A stretch of DNA of 25,036 bases from a virus. Positions 1 to 5,815 of this stretch are shown one piece after another. The notes beneath the pieces are model-generated. The model had not been told where the DNA came from. It made no database searches and worked only from the letters and a program-made list of their open reading frames with translations. The stretch lies in the IMG/VR virus record IMGVR_UViG_3300007735_000520, positions 1 through 25,036 of that record, one strand, 5' to 3'. Position 1 is the stretch's first letter. The number at the start of each line of letters is the position of its first letter. The translations under genes were made by a program, and so were the position numbers.

Positions 1-14
1 GTTTTGCGCGCCTC

Positions 15-32
15 TGTGTAAGATTTTACACA
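15..32. repeat. Inverted repeat at the end of the HNH gene
   Basis: TGTGTAA (15-21) and TTACACA (26-32) form a perfect 7-bp inverted repeat around a 4-base loop, and it contains the HNH stop codon. No T-run follows on the minus strand, so it is a poor intrinsic terminator. It lies at the extreme window edge, between HNH and (if the ends join) TerS, so it may belong to the packaging-site region. That role is inferred. Confidence 0.4.
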
Positions 33-334
33 CCGTACGGGTCGGCGTGCCGCTCCTTTGCAGACTTTGAGGCATGGCATGAATTACACAAGGGCTGTAA
101 GTTGTCGCGGTCCCAGAAGTCGCCGCCTAGTCTCACTGGGTTTTTGTGGTCCACCATTTGCGCTAGTGTTATAAGTCCAACCTCTTCGCAGGCTTTGCAT
201 AGTGGCGAGTCTTGAAGTATTAACGCCCTGACATTACGCCACTGCTGGGTATTGTAACGCGGTTCTTTATAGGCGCCTTTGGTGTATTCTTTGCGGGCTT
301 GTTTGCCGCGCTTAGACTGGTTAATACTAGGCAT
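26..334 (-). CDS. HNH endonuclease, likely packaging-associated
   Basis: Predicted 102-residue HNH nuclease that would cut DNA with a metal ion. Visible motifs are a CxxC pair (C46, C49), the D62-H63 of the HNH core, N78, and a second CxxCH (C83, C86, H87). The two Cys pairs are typical of zinc-stabilised HNH folds. I chose the ATG at 334 because it overlaps the upstream stop as TAATG; the frame stays open to 355 but that start would lie inside the neighbour. In many cos phages with HK97-type terminases, a small HNH protein sits beside TerS and helps cleave cos. Here TerS is the next gene on the same strand if the window ends join. It could instead be a free-standing homing-type HNH, but its size and position favour packaging. 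Confidence 0.85.
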   Translation of the reverse strand: MPSINQSKRGKQARKEYTKGAYKEPRYNTQQWRNVRALILQDSPLCKACEEVGLITLAQMVDHKNPVRLGGDFWDRDNLQPLCNSCHASKSAKERHADPYGV

Positions 335-1077
335 TAGTCTGCATTGCAAAAACATTCAAAAGAAGGGTCGCCATCCCATAAGCTTAACTGGCTCTGCGCC
401 TTGGCTCTAAGCGTGTTGTATGTTATTTCCTTTTTAAAACGGTGCCCGCTTGTCTCTTCGACATTTACCCACCAATTAAATAACTCTGGCTTCTCTTTTG
501 CTATAATAGCTAACTTGCCTTTCCCTTTTAAAAAACAACAGTCGCAATTCCCGTAAGGCTCATTTAATTTTAAATTAAAGTCTTGCTGTGCCCAAAAGCT
601 TAGGACCTGCAATTTGTCTACTTTCCATTTAACAAGTGGTAACTCTACGCCTAACTCCTTGGCCTTTGCCCAGCGTCTAGGTTCGTCAAACCTTATACCG
701 TTGTAACTTACATAGTCATTAATGCCAAGGCTCTTTAAATAGCGTCTAAGCGTTTCTATTTTAAGTTCTAGAGTGCAGTAGCGAAATTGCTGGTTAGGGA
801 TGCTGGCGGGCCTTTGTTTGAGCAGTTGGTTAAATGGTTCGCCGTTCCTGCTTGCTGTCTCGTATGTCACTACTTCAAAGGTAGCAGGCTGCCTATATTC
901 TAGCCAAACTATGCCTAAATTCCAGCGCTTGTCACACTCGTTAACAAAGTCTAAAGTCGCTGGCATTTCTTTGCCAGTGTTTTGAAATGTAATTAAATAC
1001 TCGCCCCCTTCGTCTATTAATCGCTTAGCCATATAAGCAGAAGTTCTACCCCCACTAAAGTTTATAACATTAGGCAT
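334..1077 (-). CDS. PAPS reductase / DndC-like PP-loop protein
   Basis: A 247-residue member of the PP-loop ATP-pyrophosphatase superfamily (phosphoadenosine phosphosulfate reductase-like). The N-terminal strand leads into SGGRTS (residues 8-13), the nucleotide-binding PP-loop. An R-Y-C-T motif lies near residue 100, and a Cys cluster (C178, C180, C181) could hold a metal or iron-sulfur centre with C101. Such genes are common in phages; proposed roles include sulfur metabolism and DNA modification resembling DndC, but few are tested. It overlaps the end of the DnaB gene by 8 bases and touches HNH by a TAATG, so it is translationally coupled in the replication operon. No DndD/DndE partner is present. 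The superfamily call is firm, the substrate unknown. Confidence 0.8.
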   Translation of the reverse strand: MPNVINFSGGRTSAYMAKRLIDEGGEYLITFQNTGKEMPATLDFVNECDKRWNLGIVWLEYRQPATFEVVTYETASRNGEPFNQLLKQRPASIPNQQFRYCTLELKIETLRRYLKSLGINDYVSYNGIRFDEPRRWAKAKELGVELPLVKWKVDKLQVLSFWAQQDFNLKLNEPYGNCDCCFLKGKGKLAIIAKEKPELFNWWVNVEETSGHRFKKEITYNTLRAKAQSQLSLWDGDPSFECFCNAD

Positions 1078-2308
1078 TGGTATTCTCCTTGTATAGTGTT
1101 AGTTGCCCCTCGAATGTCGTGGGAATTGTAACGCACTCGCCGTTTCGGTTCTTGCCTATAATTAGCTCAGCCTCTTCTATAACTGGCTTCTCGTCTTGGT
1201 AATATGCTGGACGAAATGGGAATAGCACGCTGTCTGCATCCTGCTCTATTGCGCCTGACTCCCTTAGGTCGCTAAGTAGTGGGCGCTTGTCTTGCCGTGA
1301 CTCACTGGCCCTGCTTAACTGCGCTAGAATTATAACTGTTATGCTTAACTCCTTAGCCAATAACTTTAGGTTTCTGCTAATCTCGGCCACTTCTTGCTCT
1401 CTGTTTTGCTTAGTCCCCTTAACTAACTGAATGTAGTCTATTACCAGTAAGTCTAGCCCGTGCTTGCCTTTGTGCAGTTTAACCTTGGCTTTAATGTCCG
1501 CTATTGAAGTCTCGGCGTCGTCGTCTATGTAAAAGTTAATTGTCTGGCTGTTGGCAATGTTACAGAGTTTGTCTATGTCCTGCTCCTTTAGCGCTCCGTT
1601 ACGCACCTTGTAGTTGGGTATAGAGCCAATGAGGGAAAGGTAACGCTTTGCCAGTTGCTCATTGCTCATTTCAAGGCTTAAAAATAACGCTTTGCCCCCA
1701 GTTGCTGCAAAGTCTTTTGTAAGGCTTAAGGCTAAGGCTGTTTTACCCATTGCTGGGCGTCCTGCTATTACGATTAAGTCGCCACCATTATAGCCTCCTA
1801 AATACTTGTCAAGGAATAACCAGCCAGTAGGTTTGCCAGTTAGGCGCTGCCCTTTCTGTATGTTTTCTACTATTTTGTCTACTACTTTGTTAGTTTCGTT
1901 TACTATGCTGTTAGGAGCCTTAGCGCTGCTAAATTGTGTGCTGTCTAAAAGCTGCTGTACTTCCTGCATTAAACCGTTAAGGTCTTTGTTTAAATTTAGG
2001 TTGCCAAGTCGGTCTATAAACTGAGTGTGCAGGTAATTGTACTCTAATTCTCGCAAATAAGGGCTAATAGAGGACTTATAAGCGACTTTTTGCTGTATGG
2101 TAAGGGTTTCTATTAACTCAGCCCCTTTTAGTGCCTTAGAGAGCCTTATTAACTCAAACGGTGTTCCCTCCAAGTAAAGGGCGGTCATGAGGTTAATTAA
2201 CTTTTGGTGTAATGGCTTTGTAAACCATTGGGGTTTAACCTTGGGTAATTGGTGGTGAAACTCTGGGTAAAAGAGCAACTGGCTTATTATGTGGGTTTCG
2301 GTTTCCAT
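1070..2308 (-). CDS. dnaB: Replicative DNA helicase, DnaB family
   Basis: A 412-residue DnaB-type helicase expected to form a hexamer that unwinds the fork on the lagging strand. A short N-terminal DnaB domain (about 1-100) is followed by the RecA-like motor. Walker A is GRPAMGKT (183-190), SLEMS follows at 211-215, Walker B is around 286-293 (LLVIDYIQL), the ILAQLSR motif is at 328-333, and the DLRESGAIEQDAD arginine-rich motif is at 348-359. It is slightly shorter than bacterial DnaB (about 450-470), mostly at the N-terminus, which is usual for phage copies. It follows the initiator-like gene and the 54-residue gene in the same operon, so a loader-helicase pairing is likely. No primase was seen, so the phage probably uses the host DnaG. 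Confidence 0.95.
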   Translation of the reverse strand: METETHIISQLLFYPEFHHQLPKVKPQWFTKPLHQKLINLMTALYLEGTPFELIRLSKALKGAELIETLTIQQKVAYKSSISPYLRELEYNYLHTQFIDRLGNLNLNKDLNGLMQEVQQLLDSTQFSSAKAPNSIVNETNKVVDKIVENIQKGQRLTGKPTGWLFLDKYLGGYNGGDLIVIAGRPAMGKTALALSLTKDFAATGGKALFLSLEMSNEQLAKRYLSLIGSIPNYKVRNGALKEQDIDKLCNIANSQTINFYIDDDAETSIADIKAKVKLHKGKHGLDLLVIDYIQLVKGTKQNREQEVAEISRNLKLLAKELSITVIILAQLSRASESRQDKRPLLSDLRESGAIEQDADSVLFPFRPAYYQDEKPVIEEAELIIGKNRNGECVTIPTTFEGQLTLYKENTNA

Positions 2309-2309
2309 G

Positions 2310-2474
2310 TTAGTTATAAATTAGTTTTAAGGTGTGGGCTTTTCTAAACGCTGCCTGCTTGGTAGGGTGCTCACTATGCAGCTGCTGCTTAAGGTACACC
2401 CTCCAGACTTCTTTTTCGTTTACTGTGGCTTTAACTATTCTTATGTCGTGGTTAATGTTTACGCTATTCGTCAT
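2310..2474 (-). CDS. 54-residue protein of unknown function in the replication operon
   Basis: A small reading frame that fills the otherwise empty 155-base space between the initiator-like gene and DnaB. ATG at 2474 overlaps the end of the upstream gene by 11 bases, and the TAA at 2310-2312 ends one base before the DnaB start codon. That fit on both sides is the main support for it. The product begins MTNSVNINHD and ends LKLIYN, and is rich in charged residues with KEVWRVYLKQQ in the middle. It has no membrane segment or Cys pair, and I do not recognise the family. From its position a role as a helicase or initiator accessory is possible but not shown. Confidence 0.65.
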   Translation of the reverse strand: MTNSVNINHDIRIVKATVNEKEVWRVYLKQQLHSEHPTKQAAFRKAHTLKLIYN

Positions 2475-3081
2475 TTAAAGAGGCTTTAACGGGTTTAACT
2501 GTTGTTTGTGGTGTGTTGGTATTGTAGTTGCTTTTCCAAGTCCTTACAGCGGCTTTCCAGTCCTTCATTTTGTTTTTACCAATTTGCCAGCCTTTGGCCT
2601 CGTAGAAGTTTACAAACTTTTCGCTCAGGTCCTCCATGCCTTGCTCTTGCATGTAGGCGTTAACCTCTAAGGCTGTTGGTGGGGTAAACCTTGCCGCTTT
2701 TTCTTTTATATTTTCTTTTATTATTACATTGTCATTTACATTTACATTTACATTTACATTGTCAGCTTTTTTGGGTTTTTGAAAAAAGGCTTGGGTTTTT
2801 TGGGTTTCTTCTAAAAAGGGTTGGGTTTTAGGTCTGCCTCCTTTCCTGCCGTTCTCTTTTTGCTTGTCTATGTAGTTCTCATACTTCTTTAAATCCCGCT
2901 TTAATTGGGTTTTAATAGACTCAAAGGCAATGGTTAGAAGCAAGTCGTCGCTCTCTGGGTCTTCGTCGTTTACATAAGCAAAAATGTGCTTAATTAGTTT
3001 GCCTGCCTGCTCGTCTGGTAGCATGTTAAAAACGCCTTGCTGGTCGCAGTACAGAATAAATGATTTTTTGTCTTTAGCCAT
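2464..3081 (-). CDS. Replication initiator / helicase-loader-like protein (DUF6291 + DnaT-like)
   Basis: A 205-residue protein whose N-terminal half (about 6-65: SFILYCDQQGVFNMLPDEQ, then helices) resembles DUF6291. Its C-terminal part (about 150-183: KFVNFYEAKGWQIGKNKMKDWKAAVRTW) resembles the DnaT/DnaD-type C-terminal motif of phage replication proteins. A basic linker (GRKGGRPK at 78-85) and a low-complexity Asn-Val stretch (108-119) connect them. DnaB follows almost directly, which suits a primosome or helicase-loader role; that is inferred from family and context. Its ATG at 3081 is preceded by a structured leader with its own promoter, so this gene probably opens the replication operon. 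Family assignment is by recognition, not search. Confidence 0.75.
   Translation of the reverse strand: MAKDKKSFILYCDQQGVFNMLPDEQAGKLIKHIFAYVNDEDPESDDLLLTIAFESIKTQLKRDLKKYENYIDKQKENGRKGGRPKTQPFLEETQKTQAFFQKPKKADNVNVNVNVNDNVIIKENIKEKAARFTPPTALEVNAYMQEQGMEDLSEKFVNFYEAKGWQIGKNKMKDWKAAVRTWKSNYNTNTPQTTVKPVKASLNDE
2733..2760. repeat. Hexanucleotide tandem repeat (CATTTA)n inside a gene
   Basis: About 4.7 perfect copies of the 6-base unit CATTTA in tandem. On the coding (minus) strand they encode alternating Asn-Val in the linker of the initiator-like protein. Six is a multiple of three, so gain or loss of units by slippage would change linker length without breaking the frame. The flanking sequence contains degenerate further copies. 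Confidence 0.9.
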
Positions 3082-3177
3082 AAAATTAAAGCCCCACCAA
3101 AAAGCCGCGGGGGAGCGCAGGCCTCTTAGCAGGGCAAATTTCTTTTAACCTTTACGAGGTCTCCCCACCTCAGTTAA
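3082..3177 (-). ncRNA. Candidate structured leader RNA upstream of the replication operon
   Basis: The roughly 95 bases between a TAnnTTTG box and the initiator ATG carry several pairings that are strong for their length. GAGGT (3171-3167) pairs with ACCTC (3160-3156), leaving the 6-base loop GGGGAG (3166-3161). That loop is exactly complementary to CTCCCC (3115-3110), so a pseudoknot or long-range pairing is possible. The same C-run can instead pair as CCCCGC (3112-3107) with GTGGGG (3097-3092), a hairpin ending about 10 bases before the ATG and followed by CTTTAATTTT. A third hairpin lies at 3135-3121 (GCC-T/A-GGC with one bulge). Two mutually exclusive folds over the start region are what a riboswitch, attenuator or protein-bound leader would show. 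I do not recognise a known RNA family. Confidence 0.5.
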
Positions 3178-3182
3178 CGCTA

Positions 3183-3190
3183 CAAATATA
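3183..3190 (-). promoter_or_regulatory. Promoter -7 box TATATTTG for the replication operon
   Basis: TATATTTG matches the Bacteroidetes TAnnTTTG element exactly and lies just beyond the stop of the gene ending at 3199. Transcription would start near 3177 and give a leader of about 95 bases. No clear TTTG -33 element was found at 19-21 bases upstream, so the call rests on the -7 box and on the structured leader that follows. Confidence 0.5.
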
Positions 3191-3198
3191 GCAAAGTT

Positions 3199-3423
3199 TT
3201 AGTTTTTGTCATTACGGGCGACAAGTTGACCGTGGTAAAACTCAAAGCCTTTGTTAAACCAGTGCTGGTGTTCTCGCTTCTCAGCGTCTAGGCATTCGTT
3301 TTTTAACCTGAGCACTTCATTTACTAGGCCGTCGTCTGTTAATTGTTTACGCCCGTAAGCCATGAGCAACTCAATGACTTTAACAGCGTAAGTTTCTACT
3401 GGTGTTAATTGTTCTGTATTCAT
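3199..3423 (-). CDS. 74-residue protein of unknown function
   Basis: A soluble, charged protein starting MNTEQLTPVETYAVKVIELL, predicted to be mostly helical. It is the last gene of the leftward early operon, 8 bases after the preceding gene. The next block downstream appears to have its own promoter. No catalytic motif, Cys pair or membrane segment is visible and I do not recognise the family. Its start has no alternative nearby Met, and the A/T-rich bases upstream fit the other starts here. Confidence 0.7.
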   Translation of the reverse strand: MNTEQLTPVETYAVKVIELLMAYGRKQLTDDGLVNEVLRLKNECLDAEKREHQHWFNKGFEFYHGQLVARNDKN

Positions 3424-3431
3424 ATTGTTAA

Positions 3432-3656
3432 TTATTCAAGGGTTAAATTGTGGGCGCTCATGGTTATATGCAGCTCGTCCCGCATTTTTTGCAAGGCGTT
3501 TATAACCGCCTGCGGCGTGTCGTCAGGGGCGTGCTTAATTTGTGCCCTAAGCAGCGCGTCCATTCTCTGACACACTAAAAACCAATTCACGCCATTAACT
3601 GCGTAGTTAAACTGTTCGCGCTCAGTGTCGAGTTCGTATTCTAAAATTGCTTTCAT
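3432..3656 (-). CDS. Conserved-looking small phage protein, unknown function
   Basis: A 74-residue protein beginning MKAILEYELDTEREQFNYAV. The pattern of an acidic N-terminal strand, then EQFN.AV and a helix with a long basic region (LLRAQIKH), resembles small proteins I associate with replication regions of many phages. They have no assigned activity that I know of. It overlaps the upstream gene's stop by 4 bases (3653-3656), which suggests translational coupling. No metal-binding or nuclease motif is visible. Confidence 0.7.
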   Translation of the reverse strand: MKAILEYELDTEREQFNYAVNGVNWFLVCQRMDALLRAQIKHAPDDTPQAVINALQKMRDELHITMSAHNLTLE

Positions 3657-3847
3657 TCTTTTATTGCATAAGTTACTTGGATGTCGTGGGCCTTCTCGCC
3701 TAGCACTGTCTGTTTAAACGCCTTGCGCATTTCCTTTACCCAGTTAGCCTGCGGGCTTCCTATTTGTGCTACAAACTGCTGCACTTCTGGGCGCTCAAAA
3801 GTTTTGTCCGTGTGTTCTATTTCTATTGTTATTATAAATGTTTTCAT
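3653..3847 (-). CDS. 64-residue protein of unknown function
   Basis: Starts MKTFIITIEIEHTDKTFERP, giving an apparent beta-strand followed by a helix (PEVQQFVAQI). It is probably a small alpha/beta domain. The ATG at 3847 overlaps the preceding stop by 4 bases, and its own stop overlaps the next start, so it sits in a tightly coupled run of small early genes. I see no catalytic motif. Early operons of small, coupled, variable genes in phages often encode host-takeover or anti-defence proteins; that is only a contextual possibility here. Confidence 0.65.
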   Translation of the reverse strand: MKTFIITIEIEHTDKTFERPEVQQFVAQIGSPQANWVKEMRKAFKQTVLGEKAHDIQVTYAIKE

Positions 3848-4089
3848 TCTCCAAATGTTTCGTTGTAGTACTCTTCCCCATCCATATGTCTTGTGTGAAT
3901 AGGAAATCCATCAACTGCATTAACTATTTCTACCTTGTGCATTGCTTTGGCTTTTATTTTTAGTTCCATGTACTCGCTTACATCTATTGAGATATTAACT
4001 CTGCGAATACTTGTATTTTCCCAAGCATCGCCTTTTTCTTCAAGTTGCTCAATGAATAACTCCACGCTACTTTGTTTATTGTTGCTCAT
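3844..4089 (-). CDS. 81-residue acidic protein of unknown function
   Basis: An acidic protein starting MSNNKQSSVELFIEQLEEKG. A middle helix (MELKIKAKAMHKVEIVNAV) leads to a C-terminal GEEYYNETFGE. That ending (G-E-x-Y-Y-N-E-T-F) is one I recall from many small Bacteroidetes phage proteins of unknown role. It overlaps the DnaA-domain gene by 14 bases and the next gene by 4 bases. No enzymatic motif is seen. Confidence 0.7.
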   Translation of the reverse strand: MSNNKQSSVELFIEQLEEKGDAWENTSIRRVNISIDVSEYMELKIKAKAMHKVEIVNAVDGFPIHTRHMDGEEYYNETFGE

Positions 4090-4546
4090 TGTTTTTCATG
4101 GCCTCCAGTACCATTTTATAGAGTTTAGTTTCGCCCTTGTAGCCAAGGTTTAAATAGTTTGCAAACTGCTGGGCCCCGTGCATTGCACTGGTGTGGTGAC
4201 GGTCAAGTAGGCGCGTCATTTTTGCCCAGCTCAGGTTATACTCATGGCGTGCAATGTACCAGAATAAATGCCGTGCTATTACAATGTTACGCTCACGGCT
4301 TTGGCTCATTAACTGGCCCGCTGTCGTGTTAGTAGCCTTGCAAACCTCTAGCAGTAACTCATTTATTAACTCCTTTTTGGTAAAATTTAGTTTGTACTTA
4401 GGGTTATTAAGTTCTGCTTTTAGCATTTCGACTTCTACATTGTGGCGGCTAATAAGGCGCTCTATTTGTGCCTCGAGCGCCTTTACCTTTTGCCGTGTTT
4501 TGCCGTATAGTATTAAGTAGTCTACCTCAGTTTTTGCCTGCTGCAT
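4076..4546 (-). CDS. DnaA domain IV-like DNA-binding protein
   Basis: A 156-residue protein with an N-terminal coiled coil (about 15-47) joined to a region like DnaA domain IV (about 58-130). In cellular DnaA this domain recognises the DnaA box at the origin. The matching features are the VCKATNTTAGQLMSQSRERNI helix pattern, ARHLFWYIAR, the LSWAKMTRLL helix and RHHTSAMHG (116-124), which corresponds to the DHTTV signature. The AAA+ ATPase domain III is absent, so it cannot act as a full DnaA. It may bind the phage origin, or host DnaA boxes to interfere with or redirect host initiation. It lies in the early operon upstream of the initiator-like and DnaB genes, and overlaps both neighbours. 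Fold assignment is confident; role is inferred. Confidence 0.8.
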   Translation of the reverse strand: MQQAKTEVDYLILYGKTRQKVKALEAQIERLISRHNVEVEMLKAELNNPKYKLNFTKKELINELLLEVCKATNTTAGQLMSQSRERNIVIARHLFWYIARHEYNLSWAKMTRLLDRHHTSAMHGAQQFANYLNLGYKGETKLYKMVLEAMKNNEQQ

Positions 4547-4904
4547 TTTTAGCCTCCCTTCTTTTCCGCTCGCAGCGTCTCTTCTGCTCTCTAACTCTGT
4601 GCATAAACTGCTCTGCTTGGTAAATTTGTAAACGCATGGCGTCCAGTTCTCCAGCGTGCACCCTTGTTAAATAGTTTAGGTCCTCGGCTGCTTCGTGTGC
4701 TACTTTTGCCCATGTCATTTTTGCGTCAGTCGTTTCGCGCAGCTTAGCCTTTAGGTCTAGTGCTTCTAATTGCAAAGCGTGGGCCTTGCGGCTCTCCTCT
4801 TTGTAAATTTGTTTCAGGCCCCTAATATGTGCAATTTGTGCTTTTATTGTGCCAATGCTAATAACAGCGGCTAGGCCCAGTGCGGTGTAAAATATATAAA
4901 TCAT
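4527..4904 (-). CDS. Membrane-anchored coiled-coil protein, unknown function
   Basis: A 125-residue protein with one N-terminal membrane segment (about 3-19, IYIFYTALGLAAVISIG). A long charged helical stretch (about 20-105), rich in Glu, Lys and Ala, is probably a coiled coil. It ends in a very basic tail containing RRCERKRREAKNAAGKN. The ATG overlaps the previous stop by 4 bases (ATGA). The layout is superficially like an i-spanin, but its place in the early operon, far from the lysis genes, argues against that. A membrane-tethered early protein, for example in host takeover or exclusion, is possible but unsupported. Confidence 0.65.
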   Translation of the reverse strand: MIYIFYTALGLAAVISIGTIKAQIAHIRGLKQIYKEESRKAHALQLEALDLKAKLRETTDAKMTWAKVAHEAAEDLNYLTRVHAGELDAMRLQIYQAEQFMHRVREQKRRCERKRREAKNAAGKN

Positions 4905-5191
4905 ATGTCTGTTGTTTTAATGCCATACTTATAACCTACATCGCTTTTGGCTGCATCCTCGCCGCTTCTAAATACTTCGGCAAAGTAGTGACTGCCCCAG
5001 CAAGGACCGCCCGCAGCATTGTAAGCCTCGGCTATGCAGTCGGCCTCCTCTTGTAGTCTTTTTTCAATTAGCTTCACAGCCTTTTTAACGGCGTCGCTTG
5101 CGTTAGTTTTGCCTCCGTGGCGCTCGGTAAACTCATAGTGCTCAACCAAGTGCAGAAGGTCTAAAATTGTGTTTTCAAGTGGTGTATTCAT
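4901..5191 (-). CDS. 96-residue protein of unknown function
   Basis: A soluble protein starting MNTPLENTILDLLHLVEHYE. It has a helical N-terminal half and a central stretch (CIAEAYNAAGGPCWGSHYF) with two Cys and several aromatic residues, then a basic-acidic C-terminus ending KTTDI. I do not recognise the family. It starts 3 bases after the preceding stop and overlaps the next gene by 4 bases, so it is part of the same early transcript. Confidence 0.65.
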   Translation of the reverse strand: MNTPLENTILDLLHLVEHYEFTERHGGKTNASDAVKKAVKLIEKRLQEEADCIAEAYNAAGGPCWGSHYFAEVFRSGEDAAKSDVGYKYGIKTTDI

Positions 5192-5194
5192 AGT

Positions 5195-5413
5195 TTATTT
5201 TATTTTGCCTTTGTACATGCGCTTAATTTCCTTGCGCTGGTGTTTCATTGCCTCGTTGAAGTTTGGCAGGAACTGGTCCCGCTCAAACTCGTAAGGCGTC
5301 GCCTCGGGTAAGTTGTTAAAGTGTTGAACTTGCTGCTTTACACAGTGGGCGCCATACATTACCGCAATGGTAACGGGCGTCGCAATAATTAAATAAATTA
5401 GGTCTAGTGCCAT
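5195..5413 (-). CDS. Small single-pass membrane protein, unknown function
   Basis: A 72-residue protein starting MALDLIYLIIATPVTIAVMYG, an N-terminal membrane segment (about 3-20) followed by a charged cytoplasmic or periplasmic tail with a basic end (KEIKRMYKGKIK). I chose the start at 5413, 22 bases after the preceding stop. The same frame is open to 5518, but the longer start would overlap most of the upstream gene's 3' end and adds a segment that looks like out-of-frame translation. No family recognised. Early expression is inferred from position. Confidence 0.6.
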   Translation of the reverse strand: MALDLIYLIIATPVTIAVMYGAHCVKQQVQHFNNLPEATPYEFERDQFLPNFNEAMKHQRKEIKRMYKGKIK

Positions 5414-5435
5414 AGTCGTATAGTTAAGGGGGCGG

Positions 5436-5648
5436 TTAGGCCCCCATTTTGTTTTCTTTGTACCAAGCCAAACAATTTTGACATACATGTGAGTCGTTAG
5501 TCGATTTCCAAAATTCAAAAAATGCTTTTGACTTAAAGGCCATAGTGCCGTGATTGTTTGCCCACATTCTTCGACCGCATTGCATGCGATTAGGGTTTAA
5601 CTTGTTGTTGCCTAGGCTTTGGAATAGATGTGCTTTGTAGTCTGCCAT
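5436..5648 (-). CDS. First gene of the leftward early operon; possible zinc-binding protein
   Basis: A 70-residue protein starting MADYKAHLFQ. It has C24 in RMQCGRRM and a CxxC pair (C56, C59) preceded by H54 in HVCQNC, so a small zinc-binding fold is possible, but the spacing is unusual and no known finger is matched. I chose the ATG at 5648 over one at 5681: the extra 11 residues (MLSLNSQTTNN) look like untranslated leader, and the putative -7 box would fall inside them. As the first gene after the operator-like palindrome it may be among the earliest expressed. Confidence 0.65.
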   Translation of the reverse strand: MADYKAHLFQSLGNNKLNPNRMQCGRRMWANNHGTMAFKSKAFFEFWKSTNDSHVCQNCLAWYKENKMGA

Positions 5649-5669
5649 GTTGTTCGTTGTTTGTGAATT

Positions 5670-5700
5670 CAAACTAAGCACATAGTTTTCACATATGCAA
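5670..5700 (-). promoter_or_regulatory. Weak promoter candidate for the leftward early operon
   Basis: TAGTTTG (5676-5670) is one base short of TAnnTTTG. It lies 21 bases downstream of a TTG (5700-5698) that could be the -33 element. Transcription would begin near 5665, giving a short leader before the ATG at 5648. The match is imperfect; its place between a terminator and the first gene is the stronger argument. Confidence 0.35.
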
Positions 5701-5704
5701 GCAC

Positions 5705-5724
5705 TTTGTAAAAATTTTTACAAA
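5705..5724. promoter_or_regulatory. Perfect 20-bp palindrome, candidate operator
   Basis: Half-site TTTGTAAAAA (5705-5714) is followed directly by its exact reverse complement (5715-5724). It lies between the terminator of the helix-turn-helix regulator and the leftward promoter. Related TTTGTA (6010-6015) and TTTGTAAA (6018-6025) sequences occur at the rightward promoter. A shared half-site at both promoters next to a small helix-turn-helix gene suggests operator sites; this is inference. Confidence 0.5.
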
Positions 5725-5730
5725 AAAGTT

Positions 5731-5764
5731 AAAAAAAGAAAAACCCCTCAGCATAACCAAGGGG
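5731..5764 (-). terminator. Intrinsic terminator after the helix-turn-helix regulator
   Basis: On the minus strand an 8-bp stem CCCCTTGG / CTGAGGGG (two G-T wobbles) closes on the 5-base loop TTATG. It is followed at once by TTTTTCTTTTTTT (5743-5731). It lies about 50 bases after the regulator's stop and insulates the leftward early promoter from regulator transcription. The plus strand has no T-run, so it should act in one direction only. Confidence 0.85.
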
Positions 5765-5815
5765 CTCCAACATGAAAACAGAATGCTATAAACTAACAAA
5801 TAGCACGCAAATATA

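Noticed and set aside
2733-2760. Possible CRISPR-like or iteron repeat
   Set aside because: Units are 6 bases with no spacers and are in frame inside a coding sequence; too short for replication iterons.
4527-4904. i-spanin (Rz) assignment for the membrane coiled-coil protein
   Set aside because: It lies in the early operon, about 3-5 kb from the lysis genes, and a better Rz candidate with an overlapping partner is at 9416-9727.
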